Shown here piece by piece: positions 1-6,657 of a DNA stretch of 11,007 nucleotides. The position numbers were made by a program, and so were the translations under genes. How positions within the stretch are numbered: the stretch's first letter is position 1; each line of letters begins with the position of its first letter. This stretch comes from an uncultured Candidatus Melainabacteria bacterium (lineage in GTDB: Bacteria > Cyanobacteriota > Vampirovibrionia > Gastranaerophilales > Gastranaerophilaceae): NCBI GenBank assembly GCA_934773085.1, contig CAKVMU010000035.1, forward strand, positions 1 to 11,007. The letters run 5' to 3'. The notes under the pieces are model-generated. The model worked only from the letters and a program-made list of their open reading frames with translations, ran no database searches and had not been told where the DNA came from.

Positions 1-143
1 CTCCAAGGGTTCGCTATGAGGTCGGTAAGAGAATTCGTCTGAGAGTTACTCCGGAAATCAAGTTTGTTTTCAGTGATGGTTTGGAACAAGGTTCTCGTGT
101 TTTGGATTTGATTGAAAAAATCTCCAGAGGCGAAATTAAGTAA
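1..143 (+). CDS. rbfA: Ribosome-binding factor A, C-terminal fragment
   Basis: The reading frame is open from base 3 to the TAA at 141-143 and encodes the last 46 residues of a protein whose start lies left of the window. The peptide contains RLRVTPEIKF and ends DLIEKISRGEIK. This matches the end of RbfA, where the 'TPEL.F..D' strand is followed by a short helix that begins around a serine/glycine and contains I..I. RbfA binds the 30S subunit and helps mature the 5' end of 16S rRNA, especially in the cold. The stop codon overlaps the truB start (TAATG), and rbfA-truB is a classic bacterial gene order, which supports the call. Only the tail is visible, so full length and the KH-fold core cannot be checked. 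Confidence 0.85.
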   Translation, partial: PRVRYEVGKRIRLRVTPEIKFVFSDGLEQGSRVLDLIEKISRGEIK

Positions 144-994
144 TGTTCGGCTTTTTGAATATATATAAACCGCAAGGAAAAACATCTCATGATGTTGTTG
201 CGGTTTTGCGCAGGCTGACAAAGATTAAACAAATAGGTCATACGGGAACTCTAGACCCGTTTGCAGAAGGCGTTTTGCCGATTTGTATCGGAAAATCAAC
301 CAGACTTATTGAATACTTAGCTGATGACAAAGCTTATGTTGGCACAGTGAAGTTTGGGGCTGAAACAACTACATACGATACAGAGGGTGATGTTGTTTCT
401 GTGTCTGAAGCAAAGCTTAAGAAAGAAGATGTAGAGATATCTTTAGGAAATTTTCGAGGTGAGATTGAACAAATCCCTCCGATATATTCTGCTATAAAAG
501 TTAACGGTAAAAAACTTTATGAATATGCAAGAAGTGGTGAAACTGTTGAAATTCAGCCACGCAAGGTTAATATATTGAAATTAGATTTGTTGAATTTTGA
601 TTATGATAATCAAACTGCAGAATTGTATATTGAATGCTCTAAAGGGACTTACATTCGCTCTATTGCTCATGATTTAGGAAAGGCTTTGAATGTTGGCGGA
701 CATTTGATAAAGTTGGTAAGGGTTAAAGCCGGTGATTTTGAGGTAAAAGATTCGGTCAGATTGGAAGAGCTGACTTGTTGTGAAGATGTGGAGAGCAAGT
801 TGTTATCTCCCATGGATTATTTAAATTACCCAAAATATGAGATAAATGAGGCTGAAAAATTTAAGGTTTCGAATGGTGGACAGATTGGTGTCGATTTGCA
901 GGATGGGCTTGCGGTGTTGACTTGGCAAAATGAAGTCGCAGCTATTGTGAATGTTTCCGACGGGTTTGCTAAAACATTAAAAGTGTTTGTTTGA
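143..994 (+). CDS. truB: tRNA pseudouridine(55) synthase TruB
   Basis: This 283-residue protein isomerises U55 to pseudouridine in the T-loop of tRNAs and acts in the cytoplasm. The N-terminus has the family signature G-hydrophobic-YKP-GKTSHDVV. The motif GHTGTLDPFAEGVLP (residues 32-46) carries the catalytic aspartate at Asp38. Residues near 168-179 contain the conserved CSKGTYIRSIAHDLG-type stretch. After about residue 220 a small C-terminal domain follows, as in bacterial TruB, and the length is close to the usual 290-310. The start ATG overlaps the rbfA stop, and only a weak GAGG (127-130) lies upstream at 12 nt. Translation is therefore probably coupled to rbfA. Confidence 0.97.
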   Translation: MFGFLNIYKPQGKTSHDVVAVLRRLTKIKQIGHTGTLDPFAEGVLPICIGKSTRLIEYLADDKAYVGTVKFGAETTTYDTEGDVVSVSEAKLKKEDVEISLGNFRGEIEQIPPIYSAIKVNGKKLYEYARSGETVEIQPRKVNILKLDLLNFDYDNQTAELYIECSKGTYIRSIAHDLGKALNVGGHLIKLVRVKAGDFEVKDSVRLEELTCCEDVESKLLSPMDYLNYPKYEINEAEKFKVSNGGQIGVDLQDGLAVLTWQNEVAAIVNVSDGFAKTLKVFV

Positions 995-1045
995 TATTAT
1001 ATACATATTCGCAGTGTATTAATTAGAGTCACCGGTGCGCAAGTG

Positions 1046-1103
1046 TGTTGTCATTGCGAGCGGAAGTCGTAGGGTGGGAATCACTTCGTTTTTCCCACCC
1101 TAC
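1046..1103. repeat. Intergenic hairpin element, possible dispersed repeat
   Basis: Bases 1069-1080 and 1092-1103 form a perfect 12-bp inverted repeat (GTAGGGTGGGAA / TTCCCACCCTAC) around an 11-nt loop. It is far more GC-rich than its surroundings. Just upstream, at about 1049-1060, is GTCATTGCGAGC, which from memory resembles the start of short dispersed repeats common in many bacterial genomes. The element lies between truB and the promoter of the S1 gene. It could stop or slow truB transcription, but no continuous T-run follows (the downstream bases are ATTTGTTGTTC), so it is not called a classical terminator. Its status as a genomic repeat is inferred because only one copy is visible here. 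Confidence 0.6.
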
Positions 1104-1163
1104 ATTTGTTGTTCAATTTTAAAAATTCTTTATCATAGAAATTGATTAAAAACTGCGCCCCTA

Positions 1164-1192
1164 TTGTCGAATTCCACTAAATATGCTATAAT
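1164..1192 (+). promoter_or_regulatory. Sigma-70 promoter of the S1-domain gene
   Basis: A -35 box TTGTCG (1164-1169) is separated by exactly 17 nt from a perfect -10 box TATAAT (1187-1192). A TG at 1184-1185 makes it an extended -10. Transcription would begin near 1199, giving a leader of about 28 nt before the ATG at 1227 with the ribosome site inside it. The promoter lies within the reading frame that would be used if the upstream TTG (1164) were the start. This is strong evidence that the protein begins at 1227 instead. Confidence 0.8.
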
Positions 1193-1226
1193 ATACCCGT
1201 GTTTATTTGGAAAAAGGAGAATGCTA

Positions 1227-2306
1227 ATGGTAGATAAGTGTTCTGATGTTGATTACGCAGCTCTTTTAGAGAAGTATGATTACAAATTTAAAAGAGGTGA
1301 TATTGTAAAAGGTGTAGTGTGTGCATATGAATCTGATGGTGCGATAGTTGATATCGGCTCTAAATGTACAGCATTTGTTCCTTGTTACGAAGTTTCTTCA
1401 GACAGAAAAGCAAAGGTTGAAGATGTATTAGAAAAAGGTGGCGAGTATGAATTTTTAATCACTCAAGATTGTGATGAAAACGGCAAATTTACGCTGTCAT
1501 ACAAAAAAGTTCACTTGGCACATACTTGGGCTGAGCTTGAAAAAGTTAAGGAAGCTGATGAAACAATTTCTGTTGTTATTACTCAAACTGTTAAAGGTGG
1601 TTTGATTGTTGACGTATCAGGTGTCCAAGGATTTATTCCTCAAGGTCAACTCTGCGCAAGAGAAACAATTTGCAACCCTGGAGACAAGATTGATGTTAAA
1701 ATTTTAACATTGGATAAATCTCAAAACAATTTGATTCTTTCTAATAGAAAAGTGTACGAAACAAATCTTGCCGAAAACAGAAAAAATGTTTTTGCTCAGG
1801 TTGAAGTAGGACAAATTGTTAAAGGTGAAGTTGTCAGAATTACCGATTTTGGTGCATTTGTTAATATTGGTGGGGTTGATTGCTTGTTGCCGCTTTCACA
1901 AATTTCTTGGAAATGGGTTGAACACCCTACTGATTTGTTGAAAGTCGGTCAGGAAATCAATGTCGAAATTATTGACGTGGATTATGACAAACAAAGAATC
2001 AGCTTGAGCTTGAAAAATACTGAGCCTGATCCGTGGTTGAAAGCAGAAGAGGAATTAAAAGAAGGCGATGTAAAAGAAGGTGTTGTAACCAGAATTAAAG
2101 GCTTTGGCGCATTTGTTGAAGTGTTGCCTGGGGTTGAGGCTTTGTTACCTCAATCTGCTCTAGCTGAGTATCAAAACCAAACCGGTGTGATACTGAAAGC
2201 TGGCGATAAGGTTAATACAAAAATCATTAAGTTTAATCCTAAAGACAAGAGAATTTCGTTAGGGTTGCCTACTGACGATACTCCAGCTGCTCCAGAACAG
2301 CCATAA
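1227..2306 (+). CDS. rpsA: Four-S1-domain RNA-binding protein, ribosomal protein S1 type
   Basis: This 359-residue protein consists almost entirely of four S1 (OB-fold) RNA-binding domains at about residues 24-94, 110-176, 194-264 and 279-347, followed by a short tail rich in Pro, Ala and Asp. Domain 3 is the most canonical (GEVVRITDFGAFVNIGG). The linker KNTEPDPW before domain 4 is typical of ribosomal S1. S1 brings mRNA to the 30S subunit. Proteobacterial S1 has six domains, while cyanobacterial and Gram-positive forms are shorter, so four domains fit this likely lineage. The start at 1227 is chosen because GGAG at 1216-1219 sits 7 nt upstream; the ATG at 1221 is too close to it. The gene has its own promoter. 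Its last 38 bases overlap the opposing maf gene. A general S1-domain RNA-binding protein other than the ribosomal one remains possible. Confidence 0.85.
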   Translation: MVDKCSDVDYAALLEKYDYKFKRGDIVKGVVCAYESDGAIVDIGSKCTAFVPCYEVSSDRKAKVEDVLEKGGEYEFLITQDCDENGKFTLSYKKVHLAHTWAELEKVKEADETISVVITQTVKGGLIVDVSGVQGFIPQGQLCARETICNPGDKIDVKILTLDKSQNNLILSNRKVYETNLAENRKNVFAQVEVGQIVKGEVVRITDFGAFVNIGGVDCLLPLSQISWKWVEHPTDLLKVGQEINVEIIDVDYDKQRISLSLKNTEPDPWLKAEEELKEGDVKEGVVTRIKGFGAFVEVLPGVEALLPQSALAEYQNQTGVILKAGDKVNTKIIKFNPKDKRISLGLPTDDTPAAPEQP

Positions 2307-2844
2307 CTGATTCGGGCGAAAGACCAATAATATTTTCAAAACTTCCTTCATACTTGTCTAAAAAGTTTGGAGGAAGTTCTTGTATTCCATAGCTTCCGGC
2401 TTTATCAAGCGGATTAAAATTGTCTATGTAAAAATGAATCATTTCGTCTGTCAGCTCTTTGAATCTGACGTAACTTGTTGTAGACAATAATGCAGCACGA
2501 TTTGTCTTTGTATTTATGCCGCAAATGGCAGTAACAACAGAGTGAGTGTTTCCGGAAAGCTCTTTCAGCATTTTAAATGCTTCGTCTTTCGAATGTGGTT
2601 TTCCAAGAATCTTGTTATGTAGAATTACAACGGTATCGGCGCCGATGACAAGTTTGTCTTTATCAACTCTTCTTACGACGTCAAGAGCTTTTTGAGTCGC
2701 CAAATCTTCTATTATTTCATACGAAAAAGTGTCTGTTGAAAGTTTTTCATCATAATTTGAAGGAATTACATCAAAATCTAAACCTAAATCGGTCATGATT
2801 TTTTTTCTGCGTGGTGAATTTGATGCGAGAATAAGCTTAACCAT
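2269..2844 (-). CDS. maf: Maf family nucleoside triphosphate pyrophosphatase
   Basis: At 191 residues this is a full-length Maf (YhdE-type) protein. These cytoplasmic enzymes hydrolyse dTTP/UTP or modified nucleotides to the monophosphate and pyrophosphate, and have been linked to nucleotide-pool cleaning and septum control. Visible motifs are the substrate loop ASNSPRR (residues 7-13), IGADTVV (67-73) with the catalytic-base aspartate at 70, KAGSYGIQ (148-155), and GSFENIIGLSPESV near the end. The start is 2 nt after the stop of the upstream radical SAM gene and has no clear ribosome site, so translation is probably coupled. The last 38 bases overlap the end of the S1 gene on the other strand. 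The exact substrate cannot be told from sequence alone. Confidence 0.95.
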   Translation of the reverse strand: MVKLILASNSPRRKKIMTDLGLDFDVIPSNYDEKLSTDTFSYEIIEDLATQKALDVVRRVDKDKLVIGADTVVILHNKILGKPHSKDEAFKMLKELSGNTHSVVTAICGINTKTNRAALLSTTSYVRFKELTDEMIHFYIDNFNPLDKAGSYGIQELPPNFLDKYEGSFENIIGLSPESVMAVLEQLEYRQ

Positions 2845-2846
2845 GA

Positions 2847-3470
2847 TTAGTACCCGTTTGTAATAAATTCTCTGTTTCTAAATTTTGCACCAAGTGAGTT
2901 TGCAATTTTTTCACAATTTTCGACGTTAATGTCTCTATTGTCAAACCCTGTAACAATACTTGCGGAAACTTCTATTCCGGCATCAGAGCAGGCTTTTATA
3001 AATTTTTTAACTTCTTCGTATGCGTTCTCAATTTTTGGGTTGCAAATTTCGTTGTATTGTTGAGCATTATCGGAATTCAAGCTTACAGAAGCTTCGTCCA
3101 ACAAGTCTTTAAACTCTTCTGCAACATTATATTTGTATATCGCATTAGCGTGCCCGTTTGTGTTAACTCTGATTTTTATATTCGGATAATTTTTTCTTAA
3201 ATACTCAGCAAAAGATTTCATCATATCTTTTTTCAAGAAAGGTTCTCCATATCCGCAAAAAACAACGTTTTTTGGAGTTTTAAAACTTTTGAATTGACTG
3301 ATAATATCCTCAAGTGAATATTTGTCGTCGTGCCACATTTCTGCGCCACAAACATCATCTTTTTGCGAACGAAGGCAGAACACGCAATCGTTTGTGCATG
3401 CGTTTGTAAGATTTATATATAAAGTTTCCGGATTCGGATTTTTATCTATTGAGTAAACTAATGTGTACAT
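2847..3470 (-). CDS. Small radical SAM protein, TatD-associated-like family
   Basis: This 207-residue protein has the radical SAM cluster motif C-x3-C-x2-C at Cys25, Cys29 and Cys32, which would hold a [4Fe-4S] cluster that cleaves S-adenosylmethionine. CGYGEP (residues 72-77) is the SAM-contacting 'GGEP' equivalent. A strand with RVNTNGHAN and a late SLNSDNAQQYNEIC segment complete a compact TIM-barrel-like core. The N-terminus (ETLYINLTNACTNDCVFCLR) closely resembles, from memory, the family named for its frequent linkage to tatD, whose reaction is unknown. Here its partner is maf, 2 nt downstream, rather than tatD. The ribosome site is AGGGG, about 7 nt before the ATG. No extra C-terminal cluster domain is present. 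The fold call is firm; the subfamily is likely and the function unknown. Confidence 0.88.
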   Translation of the reverse strand: MYTLVYSIDKNPNPETLYINLTNACTNDCVFCLRSQKDDVCGAEMWHDDKYSLEDIISQFKSFKTPKNVVFCGYGEPFLKKDMMKSFAEYLRKNYPNIKIRVNTNGHANAIYKYNVAEEFKDLLDEASVSLNSDNAQQYNEICNPKIENAYEEVKKFIKACSDAGIEVSASIVTGFDNRDINVENCEKIANSLGAKFRNREFITNGY

Positions 3471-3490
3471 AATATATCCCCTTTTTTATT

Positions 3491-3519
3491 ATTCTATACC
3501 AAAATTAAACGGCGGACAA
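3491..3519 (-). promoter_or_regulatory. Candidate promoter of the radical SAM-maf pair
   Basis: On the minus strand TTGTCC (plus 3514-3519) is followed after 17 nt by TAGAAT (plus 3491-3496), a 4/6 and 5/6 match to sigma-70 boxes. The -35 box lies within the descending arm of the ferredoxin terminator. The start would fall near 3484, leaving a very short leader before the ribosome site at 3478-3481. The call is plausible but rests on spacing and consensus only. Confidence 0.35.
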
Positions 3520-3541
3520 AATGAAATTTTGTCCGCCGTTT
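3507..3541 (-). terminator. Rho-independent terminator of the ferredoxin gene
   Basis: Bases 3507-3522 and 3526-3541 form a perfect 16-bp stem with a 3-nt GAA loop and a GC-rich core (GGCGGAC/GTCCGCC). Read on the minus strand, it begins 18 nt after the ferredoxin stop and is followed by TTAATTTTGG, a T-rich tail. On the plus strand it is followed by TTGTTTG, so it might work weakly in both directions. It separates the ferredoxin transcript from the radical SAM-maf pair. Confidence 0.85.
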
Positions 3542-3559
3542 TGTTTGTATAAATCAAAC

Positions 3560-3736
3560 TTATGCAACTTCGATTGCACCAACAGGGCAAGCATCAGCAG
3601 CTTCTTTAACACAAGCTTCGTTGTTTGCAACTTCGCTTTCTTTAACGCAAGCTCTATCTTCAACATGGAAAACAGCTTCGCAAATAGATTCGCAAGCGCC
3701 GCATCCGATACATGAATCATTAATAGTTACGTTCAT
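3560..3736 (-). CDS. 58-residue [4Fe-4S] ferredoxin
   Basis: This short gene encodes a complete 58-residue ferredoxin, a soluble electron carrier. Cys9, Cys12 and Cys15 (CIGCGAC) and Cys50 (ACPVGAI) are placed to bind one [4Fe-4S] cluster. Cys19 and Cys42 match the positions that form a disulphide in the single-cluster ferredoxin of Thermotoga, so a second cluster is unlikely. Cys30 is an additional cysteine. Residue 20 is Glu where most relatives have Pro. An excellent ribosome site, AAGGAG, lies about 7 nt upstream of the ATG, and a strong terminator follows. Another frame on the same strand gives a longer, lysine/leucine-rich ORF, which is a shadow. Its partner enzymes are unknown; the adjacent radical SAM protein is one candidate because such enzymes need an electron donor. 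Confidence 0.95.
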   Translation of the reverse strand: MNVTINDSCIGCGACESICEAVFHVEDRACVKESEVANNEACVKEAADACPVGAIEVA

Positions 3737-3789
3737 TTTATATCTCCTTTTTTCTATATTCTAAACCGCTTTTTTAAGCGATTATCTAC

Positions 3790-3795
3790 ATTATA
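3790..3795 (-). promoter_or_regulatory. Candidate -10 box of the ferredoxin gene
   Basis: A perfect TATAAT on the minus strand lies 53 nt before the ferredoxin ATG, in the 76-nt gap after deoB. No good -35 box sits at 16-18 nt, so it would depend on the -10 or on an activator. The predicted leader contains a small CGCTT/AAGCG hairpin (3767-3780). Because no terminator follows deoB on this strand, the ferredoxin may also be read through from deoB. Confidence 0.4.
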
Positions 3796-3812
3796 CAACT
3801 AAATTTTTAAAA

Positions 3813-4997
3813 TTAGAACAGCCAGTCGGAAACTCTGTTAGCTATTGAATCAAAGCCAAGAGTTATGCCCAAATCTTTAGGTTCAATACCTTTTGAATAG
3901 TACAGAACCGGAACTTGTTCTCTAGTGTGGTCAGTTCCTTCAACAGTTGGGTCGCAACCGTGGTCTGCTGTTATAATCAACAAATCATCTTTTCCGATAA
4001 GCGGAAGAATTTTATCTAAATATCTGTCGATTTCTTCTATCGCTTTTCCGTAACCCTCTGCATCATTCCTGTGACCGAATAGCATATCGGTATCAACCAA
4101 ATTTGTAAAAATTATTTCTCTGGTTTCGTCACTTATATTAACATTAGGATACTTCATCTCTGCAAGAGGAAGTTTTTCTTCCAATGCTTTAATTGTGAGT
4201 TCCAAACCTTCTTTGTTAGAGCCGGTATGTATAGCATGGGTTATTCCTGCTTTTGAGAATATGTCTTCAATTTTACCGATTCCGATTACGGCAGAACCGG
4301 AGTTTTTAACTTTATCAAGAACTGTGTCTGCAGGCGGAGCCATAGAATAATCTCTTCTGTCCTTTGAAATTCTGGTAGGTTTTCCATCTATGATTTTGTA
4401 AGGACGAGCGATAACACGGGCAGTGTTATAGTTCCCTTCGTCTAACAATTTGCGTGCGATTCTGCACCATTCATAGAGTGTTTCTAAAGGAATTAAATCC
4501 GTATCTACAGCGATTTGGAACACACTGTCTGCTGAAGTGTACACGATCGGGTATTTTGTTGCGTGGTGCTCATCGTTAAGCTTTTCTATTATTGCAGTTC
4601 CACTTGCCGGAATATTTGCAAGAATTCCGCCACAATTTGTTTCTTCAATAAATTTATCAATTAATTCTTTCGGAAAACCGTTTGGAAAAGTTGAGAATGG
4701 TTTTTCGCTAATCAAGCCGGCAATTTCCCAATGACCGGTTGTTGTATCTTTTCCCTTTGATTTTTCACGCAAAGTTCCGTATTGTCCGATTGGATTAGAA
4801 ACCTTTTTCACACCTTCGAAATCTTGAATATTTCCGATACCAAGTTTTTCAAGATTAGGCAAATGTAATCCGTGGTTAAAAGCACAAACATTTTTGAGAG
4901 TATTACACTTTTCAGTATCTCCAAAATCTTTGCAGTCAGGCATTGCGCCAATGCCCATAGAATCAATAACAACTATAATTGCACGTTTTTTTGTCAT
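3813..4997 (-). CDS. deoB: Phosphopentomutase DeoB
   Basis: This 394-residue enzyme of the alkaline-phosphatase superfamily interconverts (deoxy)ribose 1-phosphate and 5-phosphate, linking nucleoside phosphorolysis to central metabolism. It has the expected metal and catalytic residues: Asp12 (VVIDSMGIGAMPD), the DTTTGHWE segment (84-91) with the phosphorylated threonine, Asp157 (YTSADSVFQ), Asp302/Asp304 and His309 (VDTDMLFGHR), Asp345-His346 (TADHGCDP) and His357 (TDHTREQVPV). The length matches bacterial DeoB. The cap domain lies roughly between residues 100 and 220. The start is supported by GGAGG (plus 5004-5008) 6 nt upstream. No other deo genes (deoA, deoC, deoD) are adjacent, so nucleoside salvage must be encoded elsewhere. 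Confidence 0.98.
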   Translation of the reverse strand: MTKKRAIIVVIDSMGIGAMPDCKDFGDTEKCNTLKNVCAFNHGLHLPNLEKLGIGNIQDFEGVKKVSNPIGQYGTLREKSKGKDTTTGHWEIAGLISEKPFSTFPNGFPKELIDKFIEETNCGGILANIPASGTAIIEKLNDEHHATKYPIVYTSADSVFQIAVDTDLIPLETLYEWCRIARKLLDEGNYNTARVIARPYKIIDGKPTRISKDRRDYSMAPPADTVLDKVKNSGSAVIGIGKIEDIFSKAGITHAIHTGSNKEGLELTIKALEEKLPLAEMKYPNVNISDETREIIFTNLVDTDMLFGHRNDAEGYGKAIEEIDRYLDKILPLIGKDDLLIITADHGCDPTVEGTDHTREQVPVLYYSKGIEPKDLGITLGFDSIANRVSDWLF

Positions 4998-5018
4998 AAT
5001 ATTCCTCCGAATATTTTA

Positions 5019-5027
5019 ATTATATCA
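5019..5027 (-). promoter_or_regulatory. Extended -10 promoter of deoB
   Basis: On the minus strand TGATATAAT (TG-n-TATAAT) lies 22 nt upstream of the deoB ATG. The start site would be near 5012, just before the GGAGG ribosome site at 5004-5008. The -35 region is AT-rich without a consensus hexamer, as expected for an extended -10 promoter. It sits in the 82-bp gap shared with the divergent nusB gene. Confidence 0.5.
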
Positions 5028-5079
5028 CATTTTCATGTTATTATTATGAAAAAGATTATAATTAACAGGAGATAAATTT

Positions 5080-5742
5080 ATGCAGGCAAGACACGCAGCA
5101 AGAGAATTGGCACTTATACTATTTTCTCAGTTTGAAAAAGAAATAACTCATTATTCAAAAGATGATTTTGAAAATATTATGTTGAAATCAGTAAGGATTC
5201 TTTCAGGTAATGCTTCTGAAGAATTAAAGCTCACAGTGGGCTCTCTGATTGATATCAAAGAATCTTTGATGGATTACGAAGCAGAGCACGAATCAAATCT
5301 ATCCCGTCCAATGGGTGCGAAAAATAAACCGGTACAAATTCCGATGACAGATGAGATGGTTGAAAAAGTTGATACTATGTTAGATGTTGCGGAAAAAGCT
5401 ATTTTGGCTCTTGAGATTGCAGAGTTTGCAACTCTTGAAAGTCAAAGTGATGTTAAAAATTATGCGGTTGATATTGCCGAAAGTTTTAAAAAGCATCACA
5501 AAGAAGTTGATGAAGAAATCCAAAAATATTCTAACGGTTGGGATATCTCAAGATTGGTTAAAATTGATAAAGATATCTTGAGAATTGCAATTACAGAACT
5601 TATGTTTACTCAAGGAGCACCGGTTAAGGTTGTTGTAGATGAAGCTGTTGAATTAGCTAAAAAATATTCAACAGACGATTCATCATCTTTTGTAAACGGC
5701 ATTTTAGCAAAAGTTATTGTTGAAAACGGCTTGAAAGGCTAG
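5080..5742 (+). CDS. nusB: Transcription antitermination factor NusB, long cyanobacterial type
   Basis: NusB binds boxA RNA together with S10 (NusE) and keeps RNA polymerase from terminating in rRNA operons. The C-terminal core is clear: KIDKDILRIAITELMF (161-176), then PVKVVVDEAVELAKKYS (181-197) and SSFVNGILAKV (202-212). The N-terminus MQARHAARELALILFSQ (1-17) has the arginine-rich start of the family and resembles cyanobacterial versions. At 220 residues it is about 80 longer than typical NusB. The extra acidic and helical segment, roughly 45-130, separates the first helix from the core. AGGAG at 5067-5071 supports the ATG. A perfect TATAAT at 5057-5062 is too close to be its promoter. 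The ftsY gene follows after 10 nt, indicating an operon. Confidence 0.92.
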   Translation: MQARHAARELALILFSQFEKEITHYSKDDFENIMLKSVRILSGNASEELKLTVGSLIDIKESLMDYEAEHESNLSRPMGAKNKPVQIPMTDEMVEKVDTMLDVAEKAILALEIAEFATLESQSDVKNYAVDIAESFKKHHKEVDEEIQKYSNGWDISRLVKIDKDILRIAITELMFTQGAPVKVVVDEAVELAKKYSTDDSSSFVNGILAKVIVENGLKG

Positions 5743-5752
5743 TTGATTCGTT

Positions 5753-6655
5753 ATGTTTAATCTTTTTGACAAACTTAAATCCACTGTTTCTAAGACAGCA
5801 CAGTCACTTGTCGGGAATGTTGTAGATGCAGTTTCAGAAGAAGCTGAATTTTCGGATATCGTTCTTGATGATATGGAAGATTTGCTGATTGGTGCGGATT
5901 TGGGTGTTAACTATGCGTCAGAATTAACTGACAAATTGAGAAAACAAACCAAGGTTAAACCGTCTGAGGTTAAACAATATTTGCAGAACGAATTTTTGAA
6001 AACTCTTGAAGAAGCTGGTTCTGGTGAACTAAGTTACAAAGATGGCGAGTTGAATATATATTTCATTGCAGGCGTAAACGGTGCAGGAAAAACTACTCTT
6101 ATCGGTAAAATGGCTTATATGTTCAAGTCACAGGGTAAAAAAGTTTTGATTGCTGCTGGTGATACTTTCAGAGCTGCAGCGGAAGAGCAGGCTGATATTT
6201 GGTCAAAACGTTCCGGTGCGGAGATTGTAAGAAGAGATAAGGCAGATCCGGCGTCTGTCGTTTATGAAGCGATTCAGAAAGCTAAGAATGAAAAATTTGA
6301 CGTGATTCTTGTGGATACTGCCGGAAGATTGCAAAACAAGTTTAATTTGATGGAAGAATTGTCAAAAATCAAGGCTGTAATTGATAAAAATGCTCCGGAT
6401 AATTTGCGTGAAAGTATATTGGTAATTGATGCAAATACTGGTCAAAACGGTTTGGTGCAGGCAAAAGTTTTCAAAGAATGTGTAAATTTATCGGCAGTTG
6501 CACTGACAAAGTTGGACGGTTCCGCAAAAGGCGGTATTGTTTTGGCAATAGCAAAGGATTTGGGACTGCCGGTAAAGTTGGTCGGAGTCGGAGAACAGAT
6601 GGAAGATTTGAAACCGTTTGATTCCAAAGAATTTATTAATGCAATGTTTAATTAG
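5753..6655 (+). CDS. ftsY: Signal recognition particle receptor FtsY
   Basis: FtsY is the membrane-associated GTPase that receives SRP-ribosome complexes for co-translational insertion of membrane proteins. The 300-residue chain is a compact N-G module. It has an N-terminal amphipathic stretch (MFNLFDKLKSTVSKTA), the helical N domain to about residue 95, then the GTPase motifs GVNGAGKTT (P-loop, 107-115), DTFRAAA (137-143), DTAGR (188-192) and TKLDGSAKGG (252-261), and the closing GVGE..EDLKPFD. The GVNGAGKTT and DTFRAAA forms separate it from Ffh, as does the absence of an M domain. The long acidic A domain of Escherichia coli FtsY is missing. The ribosome site is weak (AAAGG about 14 nt upstream), so expression is probably coupled to nusB. 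Confidence 0.96.
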   Translation: MFNLFDKLKSTVSKTAQSLVGNVVDAVSEEAEFSDIVLDDMEDLLIGADLGVNYASELTDKLRKQTKVKPSEVKQYLQNEFLKTLEEAGSGELSYKDGELNIYFIAGVNGAGKTTLIGKMAYMFKSQGKKVLIAAGDTFRAAAEEQADIWSKRSGAEIVRRDKADPASVVYEAIQKAKNEKFDVILVDTAGRLQNKFNLMEELSKIKAVIDKNAPDNLRESILVIDANTGQNGLVQAKVFKECVNLSAVALTKLDGSAKGGIVLAIAKDLGLPVKLVGVGEQMEDLKPFDSKEFINAMFN

Positions 6656-6657
6656 AA

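Noticed and set aside
1164..1226. N-terminal extension of the S1 protein from the TTG at 1164
   Set aside because: The stretch holds the promoter boxes and the ribosome site, and the added 21 residues resemble no S1 protein.
2340..2378. AACTTCCT/AGGAAGTT inverted repeat as a terminator of the S1 gene
   Set aside because: The loop is long (over 18 nt), no T-run follows, and it lies in well-conserved maf coding sequence.
3505..3720. 71-residue minus-strand frame rich in Lys and Leu
   Set aside because: It is a shadow of the ferredoxin gene in another frame; it lacks a ribosome site and runs through the terminator.
5057..5062. Perfect TATAAT as the nusB promoter
   Set aside because: Transcription would start near 5069, inside the AGGAG ribosome site at 5067-5071, so it cannot serve nusB unless leader rules are broken.
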